Source: Holophaga foetida DSM 6591 (lineage in GTDB: Bacteria > Acidobacteriota > Holophagae > Holophagales > Holophagaceae). From it: DNA of 64,000 nucleotides. The stretch spans positions 3,288,538 to 3,352,537 of the forward strand of contig NZ_KI912268.1 in NCBI RefSeq assembly GCF_000242615.2, read 5' to 3'. Under the pieces are notes generated by a model. That model saw only the letters and a list, made by a program, of their open reading frames with translations, made no database searches and was not told where the DNA came from. Shown here piece after piece: positions 40,404 through 51,000 of this stretch. A program made the translations under genes and the position numbers. Positions within the stretch are counted from its first letter, which is position 1. Each line of letters starts with the position of its first letter.

Positions 40404-41716
40404 CAGGGCCGCCGCATGTACAAATAATCAAAAAAGCAATAAATCGGGCCATATAGCTGGCAAATCAACGGTGCGGGCCCATATAACACTTGTACTTCAT
40501 AATCAAGTATGGCATGACATTCCATGGAGAACTGTCCATGGTAACCAAAGCCAGAACCCTCGCCGATCACCTCGAATCCTTGCCCGATCCCCGGAGCACG
40601 CGTGGTCAGCGGCACCTCCTTCTCGACATCATTCTCATCGCCGTCCTGGCCGTTCTCTGTGGCGCTGACAGCTGGGAGGACATCCACCGCTTCGCCAAGT
40701 CGCAGGATGCCTGGCTCAGGACCTTCCTCACGCTGCCCAACGGTGTGCCAAGCGCCGATACGATCAACCGGGTGTTCATCCTGCTCGACCCCAAGGCCTT
40801 CACAGAGTGCTTCCTCTCCTGGGTTCGCGACGTACGGAAGAAGGTTCCTGGGGATGTTGTGGCCCTGGATGGCAAGACGCTCCGGGCATCGCTTGCAGCC
40901 GGTAAGTCGGCCCTGCACATGGTCAGCGCTTGGTCCTCTGCGAACCATATGGTGCTTGGACAATGCGCCGTCAACGAAAAGAGCAACGAGATCACAGCTA
41001 TTCCCGCACTCCTCAAGGTTCTGGATCTGAAAGGGTGCATCGTGACGATCGACGCCATGGGGTGCCAGAAGGGAATCGCCAAGGGGATCGTGGCGAAGAA
41101 GGCCGACTACCTTCTGGCCGTCAAGGGCAACCAGGAGCGCCTCCACAAGGCCATCAAGGCGTGCTTTGAAAGCCTGGATGCCAATTTGGTGGGCACTGCT
41201 CACGGCAGCGCCGAGTCTTTGGAGTCTCGACGTGGTCGGAATGAGCGGCGCCGCGTGACCACCCTGGATGCCGTTGAGCAACTTCCAGAGAGCATCCTCC
41301 TGGAATGGCCCAAGCTGGAGACGATCGTGCGAATCCAATCAGAATCGCTGCGCAACGGCAAGCCTGCCCTGGAAGAACGGTTCTACATCACCACCTTGTC
41401 CATGACCCAAGCCGAGGCTATTGGTTCGGCCGCCCGCCATCATTGGGGCATCGAGAACAAGCTCCACTGGGTCCTAGACGTGGCATTTCGGGAAGATGCC
41501 AATCGGACTCGGAAGGGGAGCGGCCCTGAGTGCAGCGCGGTCCTCCGCCATATCGTGCTGAATCTCCTCCGGCAGGACCCGAACCCCATGGGAAGCATCA
41601 AGTTCCGCAGGATGCAGGCCGCCATGTCGCCGGATTATCGTATGGCTGCTTTGCTTGGATTCCCACACAATGGAGAGACGACCTCTATCTAATAATTCCA
41701 TCATGCGGTGGCCCTG
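40404..41716 (+). mobile_element. Complete ISAs1-family insertion sequence
   Basis: 1313 bp with terminal inverted repeats CAGGGCCGCCGCATG (left, 40404-40418) and CAGGGCCACCGCATG (right end, reverse complement of 41702-41716), 14 of 15 matching. It is flanked by a 10-bp target duplication. One intact transposase gene lies inside. The exact duplication suggests a recent insertion. Confidence 0.95.
40538..41692 (+). CDS. ISAs1-family transposase
   Basis: The start is the ATG before VTKARTLADHL, with GGAG 8 bases upstream (384 residues). Features of H-repeat/ISAs1 DDE transposases: LPDPRSTRGQRHLLLDIILI, ALDGKTLRAS (first Asp), TIDAMGCQKGIAK (second Asp), VKGNQERLH, and HHWGIENKLHWVLDVAFRED (Glu). 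All catalytic blocks are present, so the enzyme is probably active. Confidence 0.95.
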   Translation: MVTKARTLADHLESLPDPRSTRGQRHLLLDIILIAVLAVLCGADSWEDIHRFAKSQDAWLRTFLTLPNGVPSADTINRVFILLDPKAFTECFLSWVRDVRKKVPGDVVALDGKTLRASLAAGKSALHMVSAWSSANHMVLGQCAVNEKSNEITAIPALLKVLDLKGCIVTIDAMGCQKGIAKGIVAKKADYLLAVKGNQERLHKAIKACFESLDANLVGTAHGSAESLESRRGRNERRRVTTLDAVEQLPESILLEWPKLETIVRIQSESLRNGKPALEERFYITTLSMTQAEAIGSAARHHWGIENKLHWVLDVAFREDANRTRKGSGPECSAVLRHIVLNLLRQDPNPMGSIKFRRMQAAMSPDYRMAALLGFPHNGETTSI

Positions 41717-41726
41717 GAGCTCTTTG
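41717..41726 (+). repeat. Target-site duplication, right copy
   Basis: GAGCTCTTTG, identical to 40394-40403. Confidence 0.95.
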
Positions 41727-41968
41727 GGGGTGGCTTGATGCTCTGCTTTAGCGTGAATGTATATGGTGTGTTGTGGTTAAAGTCAATGCTTTTACATAAG
41801 TGTTGAAAATAGGCAAAATTATCAATACTTACTTGCTTCCTTACTTCTTGACTTTCTTTTTAATTACTTGCTTTATGTGTTGAAATAACGTGTCTTAAGA
41901 AAATTTTTGTTTGATATTTTGTTGCTGAATTATGTAGTATGCGATTGTGGAAATAGTGAGGTGTCAAC

Positions 41969-42226
41969 ATGCGAAGCGTGGATGAGATCATCGCTGGGCG
42001 CGAACTGATCATGGCCGTGGATGTGTTGGCGTGTTTCGAAGCTGCGACGGGGCGCTCGATCTCGCCAAATACGCTTGCTGCTTGGCGGGTCATGGATCCC
42101 TTGGGGGTTTGGGCCGTCCAGCCTCCTGGGCAAAGATACTGGGTCTACGACTGGCCTCAACTTTGGACTTGGTACCGAACTTACACTGCAACCCAAAAAC
42201 AAAACAGGCGTAGGAAGAGTGTATAG
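41969..42226 (+). CDS. Small excisionase-sized protein upstream of integrase
   Basis: 85 residues starting MRSVDEIIAGRELIM. The sequence has helix-turn-helix-like spacing (FEAATGRSISPNTLAAWRVM) and a basic tail. The next gene, a tyrosine recombinase, begins 5 bases later. By size, position and a likely DNA-binding core I infer an excision or control factor. It lies in AT-rich DNA unlike the core genome. Confidence 0.55.
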   Translation: MRSVDEIIAGRELIMAVDVLACFEAATGRSISPNTLAAWRVMDPLGVWAVQPPGQRYWVYDWPQLWTWYRTYTATQKQNRRRKSV

Positions 42227-42231
42227 AAGGC

Positions 42232-43509
42232 GTGATTCCATCGGAATTAATTTGCTTCCTACATGGGGCGTTTGTGTCAAATACCTATTTTCACAAAAAA
42301 AATGGCACCTACTATTTCAGTGTCATGCTCGATGGCCGTCAATACCATCGGTCTTCTCGGCAGTCCACGCTGGCCGGAGCTCGAATCGTCGCCGAGCAGT
42401 TTATTCAGGCCCGGATGATCGAAAAATTCGGGGCCCAGACTATGGCCACGACACCTCCTCCGGCCGTGGTCACCTTGCAGAAGCTGGCAGACCGATGGGA
42501 GGCCACCCAAGACGAAGAGGCCAGCTCTGGGCATCTCCGCAACGTCCGGGATCATGTGCGTCTGCACCTTAAGCCCCTTCACGATCTGCCAGTCGACCAG
42601 ATCGGCATCGAAGAAATCCAGCCCGTAATCAAGGCATACTGCCGCACCCACGCCGTTGCCTCCGCGAATGGGCTCCGGCGGACGGTCAACCTACTCTTCG
42701 CCTTCGCCAAGCGCGCCAAACTGATTCGGGAGCTTCCTTTTCCGCCCCTTCGAAAGCGGAAAGAGCCTGTAAAACGGAGGGTGATCCTAGGCGCTGAGCA
42801 CTACTCCAAGATAGGGGCCCTAATCGCCAAGGCTCGAAATTCTCATATTCCTCTTATGGTTGCCCTGCTCCTCGCGACGGGTGTACGGCGAATCGACGTC
42901 CTGCGAGCCCAGTGGGAAGATATGGATCTTGAACGGGGGATCTGGGCGCCGACGATTATCAAGGATGGGGATCCACTGGTCTTCGAGCTCGACCCTTGGC
43001 TTATCGCCGAGCTGAAGAAGCTAGCCCGGAACGGGTTGTGGATGTTTCCTTCGGCGGAGGGGCAGCCTCATGGAAAGGAATTCCTTCGGCGGACCCTGGC
43101 CAGGGTGGGAAGGGAGTTGGGGGTAGGCCGCCTGGGCACGCACTCCTTGCGGGCGAGCTACATTACCTACCTTGCCGAGCAGGGGGTGCCGATCCCGACT
43201 ATCGCGGCACTGGTCGGTCACTCCGATATCCGGGTGACCATGAAGTACTTGGTGAAGACCAAATACGCCCTGGACATTGGCCTGCGAGCTGCTCAGAAGA
43301 TCGCCCAGGCGGCGATCCCAGGGTTGGCTGGTGCGTCCTGGCCATCCCAGGAGGATCTGCAGGCCCTCGTCCTGGCCAAACCGGTGACCGTGGTGGCCAA
43401 GGATCTGGGCGTGAGCGCCAAGGCGGTTGAGAAACGATGTAGGGATCTTGGTTTGGAGACGCGGCCACGGGGGTACTGGGCGAAGCAGAGGGCGAAGGTT
43501 GGGGCATGA
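42232..43509 (+). CDS. Phage-type tyrosine recombinase (integrase)
   Basis: 425 residues from a GTG start. An arm/core-binding SAM-like region (~80-170) precedes the catalytic domain. Catalytic residues are visible: Arg in LATGVRRIDVL, HSLR (HxxR) in GTHSLRASYITY, His in LVGHSDIRVTMKY, with the Tyr in KYLVKTKY region. An extra C-terminal helix-turn-helix (LAKPVTVVAKDLGVSAKAVEKR) is unusual. The nearby tRNA-Arg fragment is a candidate attachment site. Confidence 0.9.
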   Translation: MIPSELICFLHGAFVSNTYFHKKNGTYYFSVMLDGRQYHRSSRQSTLAGARIVAEQFIQARMIEKFGAQTMATTPPPAVVTLQKLADRWEATQDEEASSGHLRNVRDHVRLHLKPLHDLPVDQIGIEEIQPVIKAYCRTHAVASANGLRRTVNLLFAFAKRAKLIRELPFPPLRKRKEPVKRRVILGAEHYSKIGALIAKARNSHIPLMVALLLATGVRRIDVLRAQWEDMDLERGIWAPTIIKDGDPLVFELDPWLIAELKKLARNGLWMFPSAEGQPHGKEFLRRTLARVGRELGVGRLGTHSLRASYITYLAEQGVPIPTIAALVGHSDIRVTMKYLVKTKYALDIGLRAAQKIAQAAIPGLAGASWPSQEDLQALVLAKPVTVVAKDLGVSAKAVEKRCRDLGLETRPRGYWAKQRAKVGA

Positions 43510-43903
43510 GGTGGGGAGCTCATCCACTCAGGGAGCCCTATGTTGCGGGCTCGCCTAATGTGTCAGGCACTAGGTAATCGCTGGATCTTGTGTTCCAAGA
43601 ACCAACCATCTGGCCACTTTGTTCCGGGGCAAGGAATCCCTCCTGGCGTACCTGGCCTCTGCCGAGGCCATGCCTTTAGACGATTTCTGGACACCCGACC
43701 TGTGAACGCACTCAACAGGCGCGAGCCTGGAAGGAGCCCAGGGCAGCCTTCGATCCCATATGCACGCAAGCCTTGTCATCTGGAATGACCTGGACTTGGC
43801 AAGCGGCGGCGGGCTTGCGCCCAGCGAAGCCGTGCGTCCGTCTCTTTCTCCAGTGTCGAGCCCTGGGCTCTCCATTGGAACGATCAGGAGAGGATGAACC
43901 CCG
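43510..43903. other. Non-coding or decayed stretch
   Basis: No supported gene. A plus-strand stretch near 43610-43704 reads like a protein tail (LFRGKESLLAYLASAEAM ... WTPDL-stop), probably the decayed end of a lost gene. Confidence 0.4.
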
Positions 43904-44176
43904 ATGAACATTGCAGACATGATCCTTCTGATCTGGACCGAATCCTCGGTTTATGAAGTCGACCCTGTGGCCAAACAGATTCGCCGTACAGGAGGCGTGC
44001 GGCCCCCAACACAGCGAATTGGCCTGGGGTGGAAGCCATTCCTTGCGATTGAGGTCGAGGTCGGTGCATCGGCAAAGATTCTTTGGCGCATCACCCCTGA
44101 GGGCGTAGCCCAGACGACGATCACCTCAGAGGTAATGGCTGTCGAGGTATGCGCGCAAAAGTCTTTGGCTCCGTAG
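43904..44176 (+). CDS. Hypothetical small protein
   Basis: 90 residues, start MNIADMILLIWTESS with AGGAGAGG about 9-16 bases upstream. It reads as a beta-rich domain (VYEVDPVAKQIRRTG, FLAIEVEVGASAKILW). The last part runs up to the IstA remnant and may not be native. No family recognised. Confidence 0.45.
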   Translation: MNIADMILLIWTESSVYEVDPVAKQIRRTGGVRPPTQRIGLGWKPFLAIEVEVGASAKILWRITPEGVAQTTITSEVMAVEVCAQKSLAP

Positions 44177-44194
44177 TCGACTCCGATTCCCGGG

Positions 44195-44877
44195 ATCTCC
44201 TTTGCGCGATTTGAGCAGCTCTTGAGTGACAACGCCAAACCCTTGGTGGATCGCTGGGAGGGCGGGAGGGCCGTCTTTCATCCCGAATTCGAAGCCTTCT
44301 GCAGGCACTGGGGACGGTCCCGAAAGCCTGCCAGCCCTTTCGGGCCCAGACCAAAGGTAAGGTGGAGCGCGGTGTGGGCTACGTGAAAGGCAATGCCCTG
44401 GGCCGCCTGGAATGGGAGAGCGACGAGCCGTTGGATGAGCACCTGCTCTGGTGGATGCGGAACGTCGCGGATGTGCGGGTTCACGGCACGACTTTCGAAC
44501 GTCCCATCGATCGATTCGGAGCGGAGACGGCCGCCCTCCGACCCCTCCTGAACCATTCCAGCTACCTGCGCGTTCGCCATTTGACCCGAAAGGTGGCTTC
44601 CGATGGGCGGATCGACCTGGACACCAACCACTACAGCGCTCCGCCGCGGTTCATCGGAGCCACCCTGGAAGTGCGGATCGAGGCGGATTCCCTGGCCGTG
44701 CTCTGGCAGGGCCAGATCGTGGCAAGCCACGGGATCCATCCGGGTCGGCACCAGGTCGTGGAGGATTCAGATCATGCCATCCACCATCTGGAGGGCCGAA
44801 GCCTGCCCGTGCCGGCGAGGGGGATCTGCCGACCTATCGCACACTACGCCGTCATCGCAGAAGGTGAGGCATGGTAG
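44195..44877 (+). pseudogene. istA: IS21-family istA remnant (C-terminal part, frameshifted)
   Basis: Conceptual translation gives FARFEQLLSDNAKPLVD and HPEFEAFCRHWG, then after a shift of frame near 44310 QTKGKVERGVGYVKGNAL and WWMRNVADVRVHGTTFERP. These are IstA hallmarks around the last catalytic Glu. The N-terminal half is missing and a frameshift is present. No istB follows. Confidence 0.8.
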
Positions 44878-45355
44878 GCCGCCATGATGTCGAGGGCCTC
44901 GGTCCCACCGCCGGCCTGTAGGGAGATCCGCATCCTAGACCCATCGCGGGCCGAGATCTCGATGGTGGGCCCAGGTGCGTGGGGAACACCAGGAGGCGGC
45001 TCCAGGGTTGCGGGCAGTTGGATAATGGTTGGCTTCACCAGCCTGTGCTCCTCGGCGCCCTCGGTGCGCCTCCGCAGGGCGGTGTAGTCGGTGGTCAGCG
45101 CCCAGGCCGCCGGGCAGACACCGAACTTCCCGGCCAGGGTCACTGCAGCCTCCCATAGCTCACCCGGCATCGGCCCCGGACCCCGTGCCGAGCCTGCCGC
45201 CACTCCCCGATCCTGGCGAGAAGCGCGTTCATCTGATCCTGCGGGGGGTCCCTCCCGAACCTGACCATGGGGCCTCCAGAGACCCCAACATACCGGGCGG
45301 GAGGCCCGATATTCACGCACTCTTGCCGGAAGCACACGACTGATGTCCTTCATGT
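44844..45355 (-). pseudogene. Degenerate IS-accessory-type ORF (copy of 58028-58303)
   Basis: Two overlapping frames together give MVRFGRDPPQDQMNALLA ... TLAGKFGVCPAAWALTTD, then YTALRRRTEGAEEHRLVKP and a tail RDGSRMRISLQAGGG. The pattern is like small accessory ORFs of insertion sequences. The same text, also frameshifted, occurs inverted at 58 kb. The family name is uncertain. Confidence 0.55.
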
Positions 45356-45359
45356 GTTG

Positions 45360-45490
45360 CCTCCTTGGTCGTCTGGCGATGCGCCATCTCGCGATGACCA
45401 AGGAGCCTTCATTTACATGGAATTGCTAGCTTTCTTACTTCGAGGGTTATCCACCCGACGACACCCCCGCCGCGCAGTGGCTTACGTTCA
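45360..45490 (+). repeat. Inverted repeat, left copy (partner 63690-63815)
   Basis: Contains GTCGTCTGGCGATGCG, CGCGATGACCAAGGAGCC and TTACATGGAATTGCTAGC. The same text is present on the opposite strand at 63.7-63.8 kb. Both copies share a reading frame DDQGAFIYMELLAFLLRG. Confidence 0.85.
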
Positions 45491-45562
45491 ACACAGGGCC
45501 GTGAAGTCACGCCCGCCGGCTCCAACACAATCCGCCAAGACACTGCCAGCACGATGAGGAAC

Positions 45563-46771
45563 TTAGGGCCGACTGTCAGGTCGAATGTCGGCGTCGGAAA
45601 TCCCTTCGGTGAGCACCCTGCGAACACCAAGGGCAACGGCTTTGGCAAGAAGGAATGGAACGCCGTTCCCGATGGTTTTGAATTTTTTGCTCAGGGGCAT
45701 GTCGGGAGGCAACTGGTAGTTGTCCGGGACGGTCTGGATCCGGAGCGCCTCCCGCACAGAAAGGCGCCTGGGAAGGGTCGGGTGGAGGTGAACTTCGTTA
45801 TTGCCATATGCTGCGGCAGGGCTGAAACGCCAGCGATGAAGGCGTTTGAAGCTCTTCTTGGCGGTAAATCCCTCCGGGATCTGGTTAAACTTCGGACTGT
45901 AAGCCCTGAATTGGTCCGATTGGTTTGGAGTGGTCGCCCCCTCCACCAGATCCTTGATCCAACCCCATACGGTAAGCTGCTCTGGAATGCCCGCAGGCAT
46001 GGGAATATCCATCCCAAACGGAGCCACGTCCGGCCATGGTATGGCTTTTTTTGCATCTGGATGGATCCGCCCTTTGGCCCAGGGGAACCAATGAACTCCC
46101 GGCAACCCAACGTTTCGAAGACGCATTGCGATCATGCGTTCATGCATGGACTTGTCCAGAAATCTCTGGGAGAACAGATCAGACTGGCCGACCCATGACT
46201 GCGACAAGCCAAAAAAGATCACACGCTGGCGATCCTGTGGCACACCATATTCCAAGGCATTGAGAATGTTCCAGTCTAGGAAATAGTGCGGCTTCAGTTT
46301 GTCTACCAAGGATGCAAAGAACTCTTTGTGCTTCGCTGTTCGAAACAGACCTGGCACATTCTCGAAGATGAAGAAGGTTGGCCTGATCTCCATGATACGT
46401 TCGACATACACACCGCTTAAACGGCCATTCTCCCCTTCATGGCCTTTGTTTTTTCCACCGCTTGAGAAATCAGGGCAAGGTGGCCCCCCGATCATCCCAA
46501 AAATGGGTGGAACATGCATCTCGAAAGCTTCTCGAATGATCCGGTCAGGGCCAACATCCACAATGGAATCAGGGTTTTCAATCTCCCGGCCCCTACCCTT
46601 TCCCATGGATCTGGTCCCGAATGCGAACCCCCGCCTGAAGTCCTCGGAATACTCGTTATGCCAAACCGACGTGAATCCGGCATCCTCAAAACCCAAGTCA
46701 AGGAATCCCGCACCGGTAAAAAAGGAAAGCACTGGGATTCCGCGATCGGTCTGTTGTGAAGCTGAAGACAA
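45563..46771 (-). CDS. druM: C5-cytosine DNA methyltransferase, Druantia type II DruM candidate
   Basis: 402 residues from a TTG start with GGAG 5 bases upstream. Motifs in order: I LSFFTGAGFLDLGFEDAG; IV GGPPCPDFSSGG with the catalytic Cys; VI FIFENVPG; VIII QDRQRVIFFG; IX-X region RLSVREALRIQ and KTIGNGVPFLLAKAVA. It should methylate cytosine, perhaps to mark self DNA. It is 132 bases downstream of the nuclease-like gene in the same direction. Confidence 0.88.
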   Translation of the reverse strand: MSSASQQTDRGIPVLSFFTGAGFLDLGFEDAGFTSVWHNEYSEDFRRGFAFGTRSMGKGRGREIENPDSIVDVGPDRIIREAFEMHVPPIFGMIGGPPCPDFSSGGKNKGHEGENGRLSGVYVERIMEIRPTFFIFENVPGLFRTAKHKEFFASLVDKLKPHYFLDWNILNALEYGVPQDRQRVIFFGLSQSWVGQSDLFSQRFLDKSMHERMIAMRLRNVGLPGVHWFPWAKGRIHPDAKKAIPWPDVAPFGMDIPMPAGIPEQLTVWGWIKDLVEGATTPNQSDQFRAYSPKFNQIPEGFTAKKSFKRLHRWRFSPAAAYGNNEVHLHPTLPRRLSVREALRIQTVPDNYQLPPDMPLSKKFKTIGNGVPFLLAKAVALGVRRVLTEGISDADIRPDSRP

Positions 46772-46903
46772 CGGGACTCCAAAAAAACATCTGCTCTTGA
46801 TGATAGCCCAGCGAAGGGCCCCGAAGACACAGCCTATCCGCTTGGGACATCCAGTATCTCAAGCATCCGGAATATTTTCATTTGAGGGAAGCTTGGGGAT
46901 CGT

Positions 46904-48091
46904 TCATCCCTTCTGTATAAAAAATCGCGGCTGAAGTGCCCTTGGTTTCTGGCGGTTGGGCCAATCGGCATGGAATGCCTGTGGGTGCAGGCGCATGCCA
47001 TGCATGCGGATTTCGCTGGTGGGTTGAAGGTCGAAGGCAAAAAGGCGGTCCCCAGGGTCCATCGTGCCAAGGTCAAGAGTTGGTGGCAGCCATCTTATTA
47101 TCGATTCAAGCCCGTTGACCGTCACAATTCGTACACCCCCTGCCCCCGGGGCTCCGCAAGGTGCTCCCCAGGTATCAAAGGGAATCGGGCGGGGCTGGCC
47201 GGACCGATTCGGCCACCATTTTGGGGCAGACTGTAAATAAGCTGGGCATGCCGGGCGCTGGCGACAACCCACACAAACGCTGCCGGGGGTGGCGTACTGC
47301 TGAGCATCGAGTTTGCTGCCAACTGGAAAGATTGCAGCCGAGTGCAACAGGGCCGTTTTTGCCCTTTCGCGCTCTGCATCGCACCATGGCACTTGCAGTC
47401 GCCCCCATCCTCCCTGCAGAACCGCCGCAGCAGGCTTACCGGTCAGGGACTCGGCCATGAGGAGGTACATCCACATCTGCCAGACCATGTGGTCAGGGAT
47501 GCGGCCCTCCTCATCGGGGAGTACCCCGGACTTGTAATCCGTGATCAGGATCGAGCCATCCGAGAGCTCCCGGGCTTCATCGACCCGGCCCGCCAAGCGT
47601 AACGAGTTGCAAACCCAAGTGACCTCCGCCCCTACGGCAAAGGAGTCAGCCCTTACAGAATCGGGATCCTGTTCCCCACACCCAAGAAACCCTTTTCCAG
47701 CTGGCGGACTGTATGCCAGGGGCGCAGCATTCCGTGCCCAATCAAGCAATCCTGCAGCTTTTGCGGCCCATTTGAGCCTGCCGAAGGAAGAGACAAAGGG
47801 AACCAGAGTCGCGTATTCCGGATTACCCGCAAGCTCCGCCTCACGATCCTCCGTCATGGACCGAAGACGAGCCCGCGCCTCCTCCCGCATGGAGGGACCG
47901 ACTTCCCCCTTTGCCAGGAGCATATGACGGACCTCATGCAAGAAGGTTCCCGCGACCGATTCCAAAGAATCGGGAAGGATGCCCCCCCGGGCAAAGGCCC
48001 GGAGGGGGCAGGACTTCAGATCTTGCCAGCGGGAGGGAGAGAAATACCGCCGAGCCCGAAACGATTCCAGAGGTGCTGGAAGAGGCTTCAT
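46904..48091 (-). CDS. druG: PD-(D/E)XK nuclease-like protein with Cys cluster, DruG candidate
   Basis: 395 residues. An N-terminal RYFSPSRWQDLKSCPLRAF block and GTFLHEVRHMLL (His motif) match RecB/Cas4-type nucleases. The core is AGRVDEARELSDGSILITDYKSG (Asp then Asp-X-Lys; quoted bases span ~47.51-47.60 kb). A four-Cys set CVGCRQRPACPAY near residue 275 could hold an Fe-S cluster or zinc. The start overlaps the helicase stop by one base. Assignment to DruG rests on context. Confidence 0.7.
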   Translation of the reverse strand: MKPLPAPLESFRARRYFSPSRWQDLKSCPLRAFARGGILPDSLESVAGTFLHEVRHMLLAKGEVGPSMREEARARLRSMTEDREAELAGNPEYATLVPFVSSFGRLKWAAKAAGLLDWARNAAPLAYSPPAGKGFLGCGEQDPDSVRADSFAVGAEVTWVCNSLRLAGRVDEARELSDGSILITDYKSGVLPDEEGRIPDHMVWQMWMYLLMAESLTGKPAAAVLQGGWGRLQVPWCDAERERAKTALLHSAAIFPVGSKLDAQQYATPGSVCVGCRQRPACPAYLQSAPKWWPNRSGQPRPIPFDTWGAPCGAPGAGGVRIVTVNGLESIIRWLPPTLDLGTMDPGDRLFAFDLQPTSEIRMHGMRLHPQAFHADWPNRQKPRALQPRFFIQKG

Positions 48092-51000
48092 CAGGCATGA
48101 CCGTCAGGATTCATGATTTTCTCTCTCACCAGCACCTGGCGGCGTGCAAGGTTGAAGGTATCCCAAGCTAGAACACGCGATTCCGGGCCTTCCTCCTTGA
48201 GGACTGCCTCGTATGCCTGACAAAGCAAATCACCCTCCAAGGGACCATCCTTGTCACTCCAGTCCCAAAGCGGATGGGTGACTAGAACCCAAGGGCTCCG
48301 AGGCTCTCTATCACTGCCCAAACGGAAGGCGGGAAGGCGTCCCATCATTTTAATGCCATCCGGACTATTGAACTTTGCAGCGATCTGCCGGGCAAGGGCC
48401 ACGGCCATCTCGGGCCAATCGGTGAGGCCTGGGAAGCTCTCAAAATCCCCATCCAGCCCGCACATGAAGGTTCTGTCAGTCATCACCTTCAGATAGGTCA
48501 ACCCCAGCCGCCAGTCAAGTAGCCCATGATAGGGCTGGTTGCCATAGCGGAGCATACACCGATAACAGGCCGTGTCGCATTGCCCGTGCTCCTCGGAGTC
48601 CAGGAATTTGTTGAGGGGATATTGCTCCGGATCCTCAAGCATGGACTTGATCATCCGGAGCACCCTGGGGCTTCCGCCATCCACGCTTTCCAGCTCTTTG
48701 CAGAAGCCGGCCCCGTTGACTAGGCGATCCGTGAGCTGAAGAACCGGCATGCGAGCATCCACATCCCCGTACAGCCGGGGCTCCAGCACATCAAACTCCT
48801 CAGGGTCCAGGTCCATGTCCAAAGCGGCCCGGTTGGCAACAAGGAATGCCGCAGAAAGAGCAGCCGCCCTGACACCGGCCCACCGCACCCGGTGGCCAAG
48901 ACTATCCGCACTGCTGCATCTGGCGGGCATCCGATGTAAAGCCAAGCCGGGGCGGTCGCCGTCCGGTGAAAGGAAGAGGGCATCAGTCGTCTTCCGTGCA
49001 GCCAGCCAGACAACCTCCTCCGCATCAACCTGGCTGAACGTGAATCGCCTTGTCAACTCAGAGTCTTTAAGCAGAGACTGGTGACGGATCTCATTCCTTC
49101 CAAAATCCACCGACCCGGTCCTCAATGCAAACCCCTGGAGGCCACCATCAACTTTAGGCCCCCTATTGAGCCTAAAGGTGCTGGCCGTGGAGAGGAATGC
49201 CGTGCGGATCTGCATGTCACCCAGAGTGGCCGTCTGGAATTCCAGGTGCTGACCCTCCGCTTGGATGGAACGGTGCCTGACACCATCTGAAGTATCATCC
49301 CTCTTGTATTTTGGCCAGAAATCCGTGCGAAAGGCGTGTGGGGTGACACACAGGAAGGAAGGCGCCCCCCCCAGCGGATCGCCACACCCTTTACAATTGA
49401 ATTCTGCTCCAGTCTCTTCAACCCGGGCCCAGGCATTACATGAAGGGCACTCGACAAGCCGATATTCCTCGGCCCAGGGACTTTCGGGATGCGGTTTGAT
49501 CATCCCTTTCCCCACGGGTGGAGCCAGGTCGGGCGTCAAGCCGATGCAGCGGTGTTCCTGCTTGTCCAGAACCACTGTGGCCCCAGGTGCGAATTCATAA
49601 ATGGCCACGTCAACATCCCGGTCCACGGTCCGCCAGTCTTGGGGGCCGCTCCCCTTGGAGAGGCCCAAATACAGATTACGGACCCTGGTGGGCATCCCGA
49701 ACATGGGCAGCCACCCCCTTTCGGCCAGACTGTGGGCGACCCCATCCCGCCTTATGCCATCTTCCATGGCCTGATCAACCGCTTGGATCATTTCTGCGGG
49801 CGGACACAGCGTGAAAGAAGCCCCAACCGGACTGCCCTGCAGCAGGAAGGAAACAAAGGCCCCGGCGTCATCGCGGGTGCGTTCAAGGTGCTTTGCAAGA
49901 AGCGCATGCCATTCTGCTTGTTCATCCACACACCACAGGGCTGACGGAAGGAACTCACCATGAATGTCGGGGGGCGACATGACATCACCCGGATAGACCC
50001 CGTAGCCCCTGACCTCCTCACGCAGGGAGGCAAAGGCCTTCCCGAACCAGTACTTCCTTGCAAAGCGCCAGGGAATGTCCTTTACGTCCCGGGTCAGGAC
50101 AGGCGTGGGGGGGATATCGCCCGTCATCCGCTTGGGTTCCTGGAAATAATACAGGTCATGGCTCTTCATGCGGCTGAGGGTCAGGGCGATGGAAAAAGCC
50201 TGGCCCCGTCGCCCGGCCCGACCCACGCGCTGCTGGTAGTTGAAACGCTGAGGTGGCATGTTGCCCTGCATGACCGCCTGGAGGGGACCGATGTCGATCC
50301 CCACCTCCATGGTGGTGGTGACAGCAAGAAGATCGATCTCGCGTGCAAGTTCTCCGATCTTCCGGGAATCCAGGTTGCGTGACACATCTTCACCGGTCTC
50401 GTCGGGGGGCTCACCTCCTTCCTCCCCACTGTCCGGACCACCCTCAACCTCAAGATCCAGGTCCAGGAAAACCCCTTTGAATTCTTGCTGACGACGGGCC
50501 GGGTCTTCCGTCTGCCCGGTGAGCTCTTCACAGTGCATGCGAGTGACGGCGAGACTGCTGTTGGCCCTCCTTCCAAGGAATTGCCTCTGCTGGAGTGCCC
50601 GGACCGTCTCCGTCGGCTCCTTGGGGAGCTCCCGACAACAGCGGGTGCAACATCCGGTACCGGGATGGAGGTGGATCCGCCCGCATCCTCCGCATCTCCA
50701 GACGCCGTCTTCCGGCTCTGCAACCCGGATGGCCAGGGCACCGACATACACCTGGCCCTTGTAATGACCCGATCGCCTCAACTCCCCCAATGCACTGTTG
50801 AGAGAGTCCACCGGGGAATCCGGCCAGCTAGCTTGGGCGAACTTTTTCAGTCGGGTCGGCGCCTGCGCAAAAATTTCGATAACGGCTGGATCTTGATCCT
50901 CCGGCAACTCATAGGGGCTTGGATTCAGGCTGTAACAATCGGCCAGGACACGGATGACCGCGGCCAACTCCTTGGCCCTCCTCCGGGCATCTTCACCATC

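Noticed and set aside
43540..43788. 82-residue plus-strand frame after the integrase
   Set aside because: No start signal, low-complexity composition; a different frame of the same DNA looks more like a decayed protein tail.
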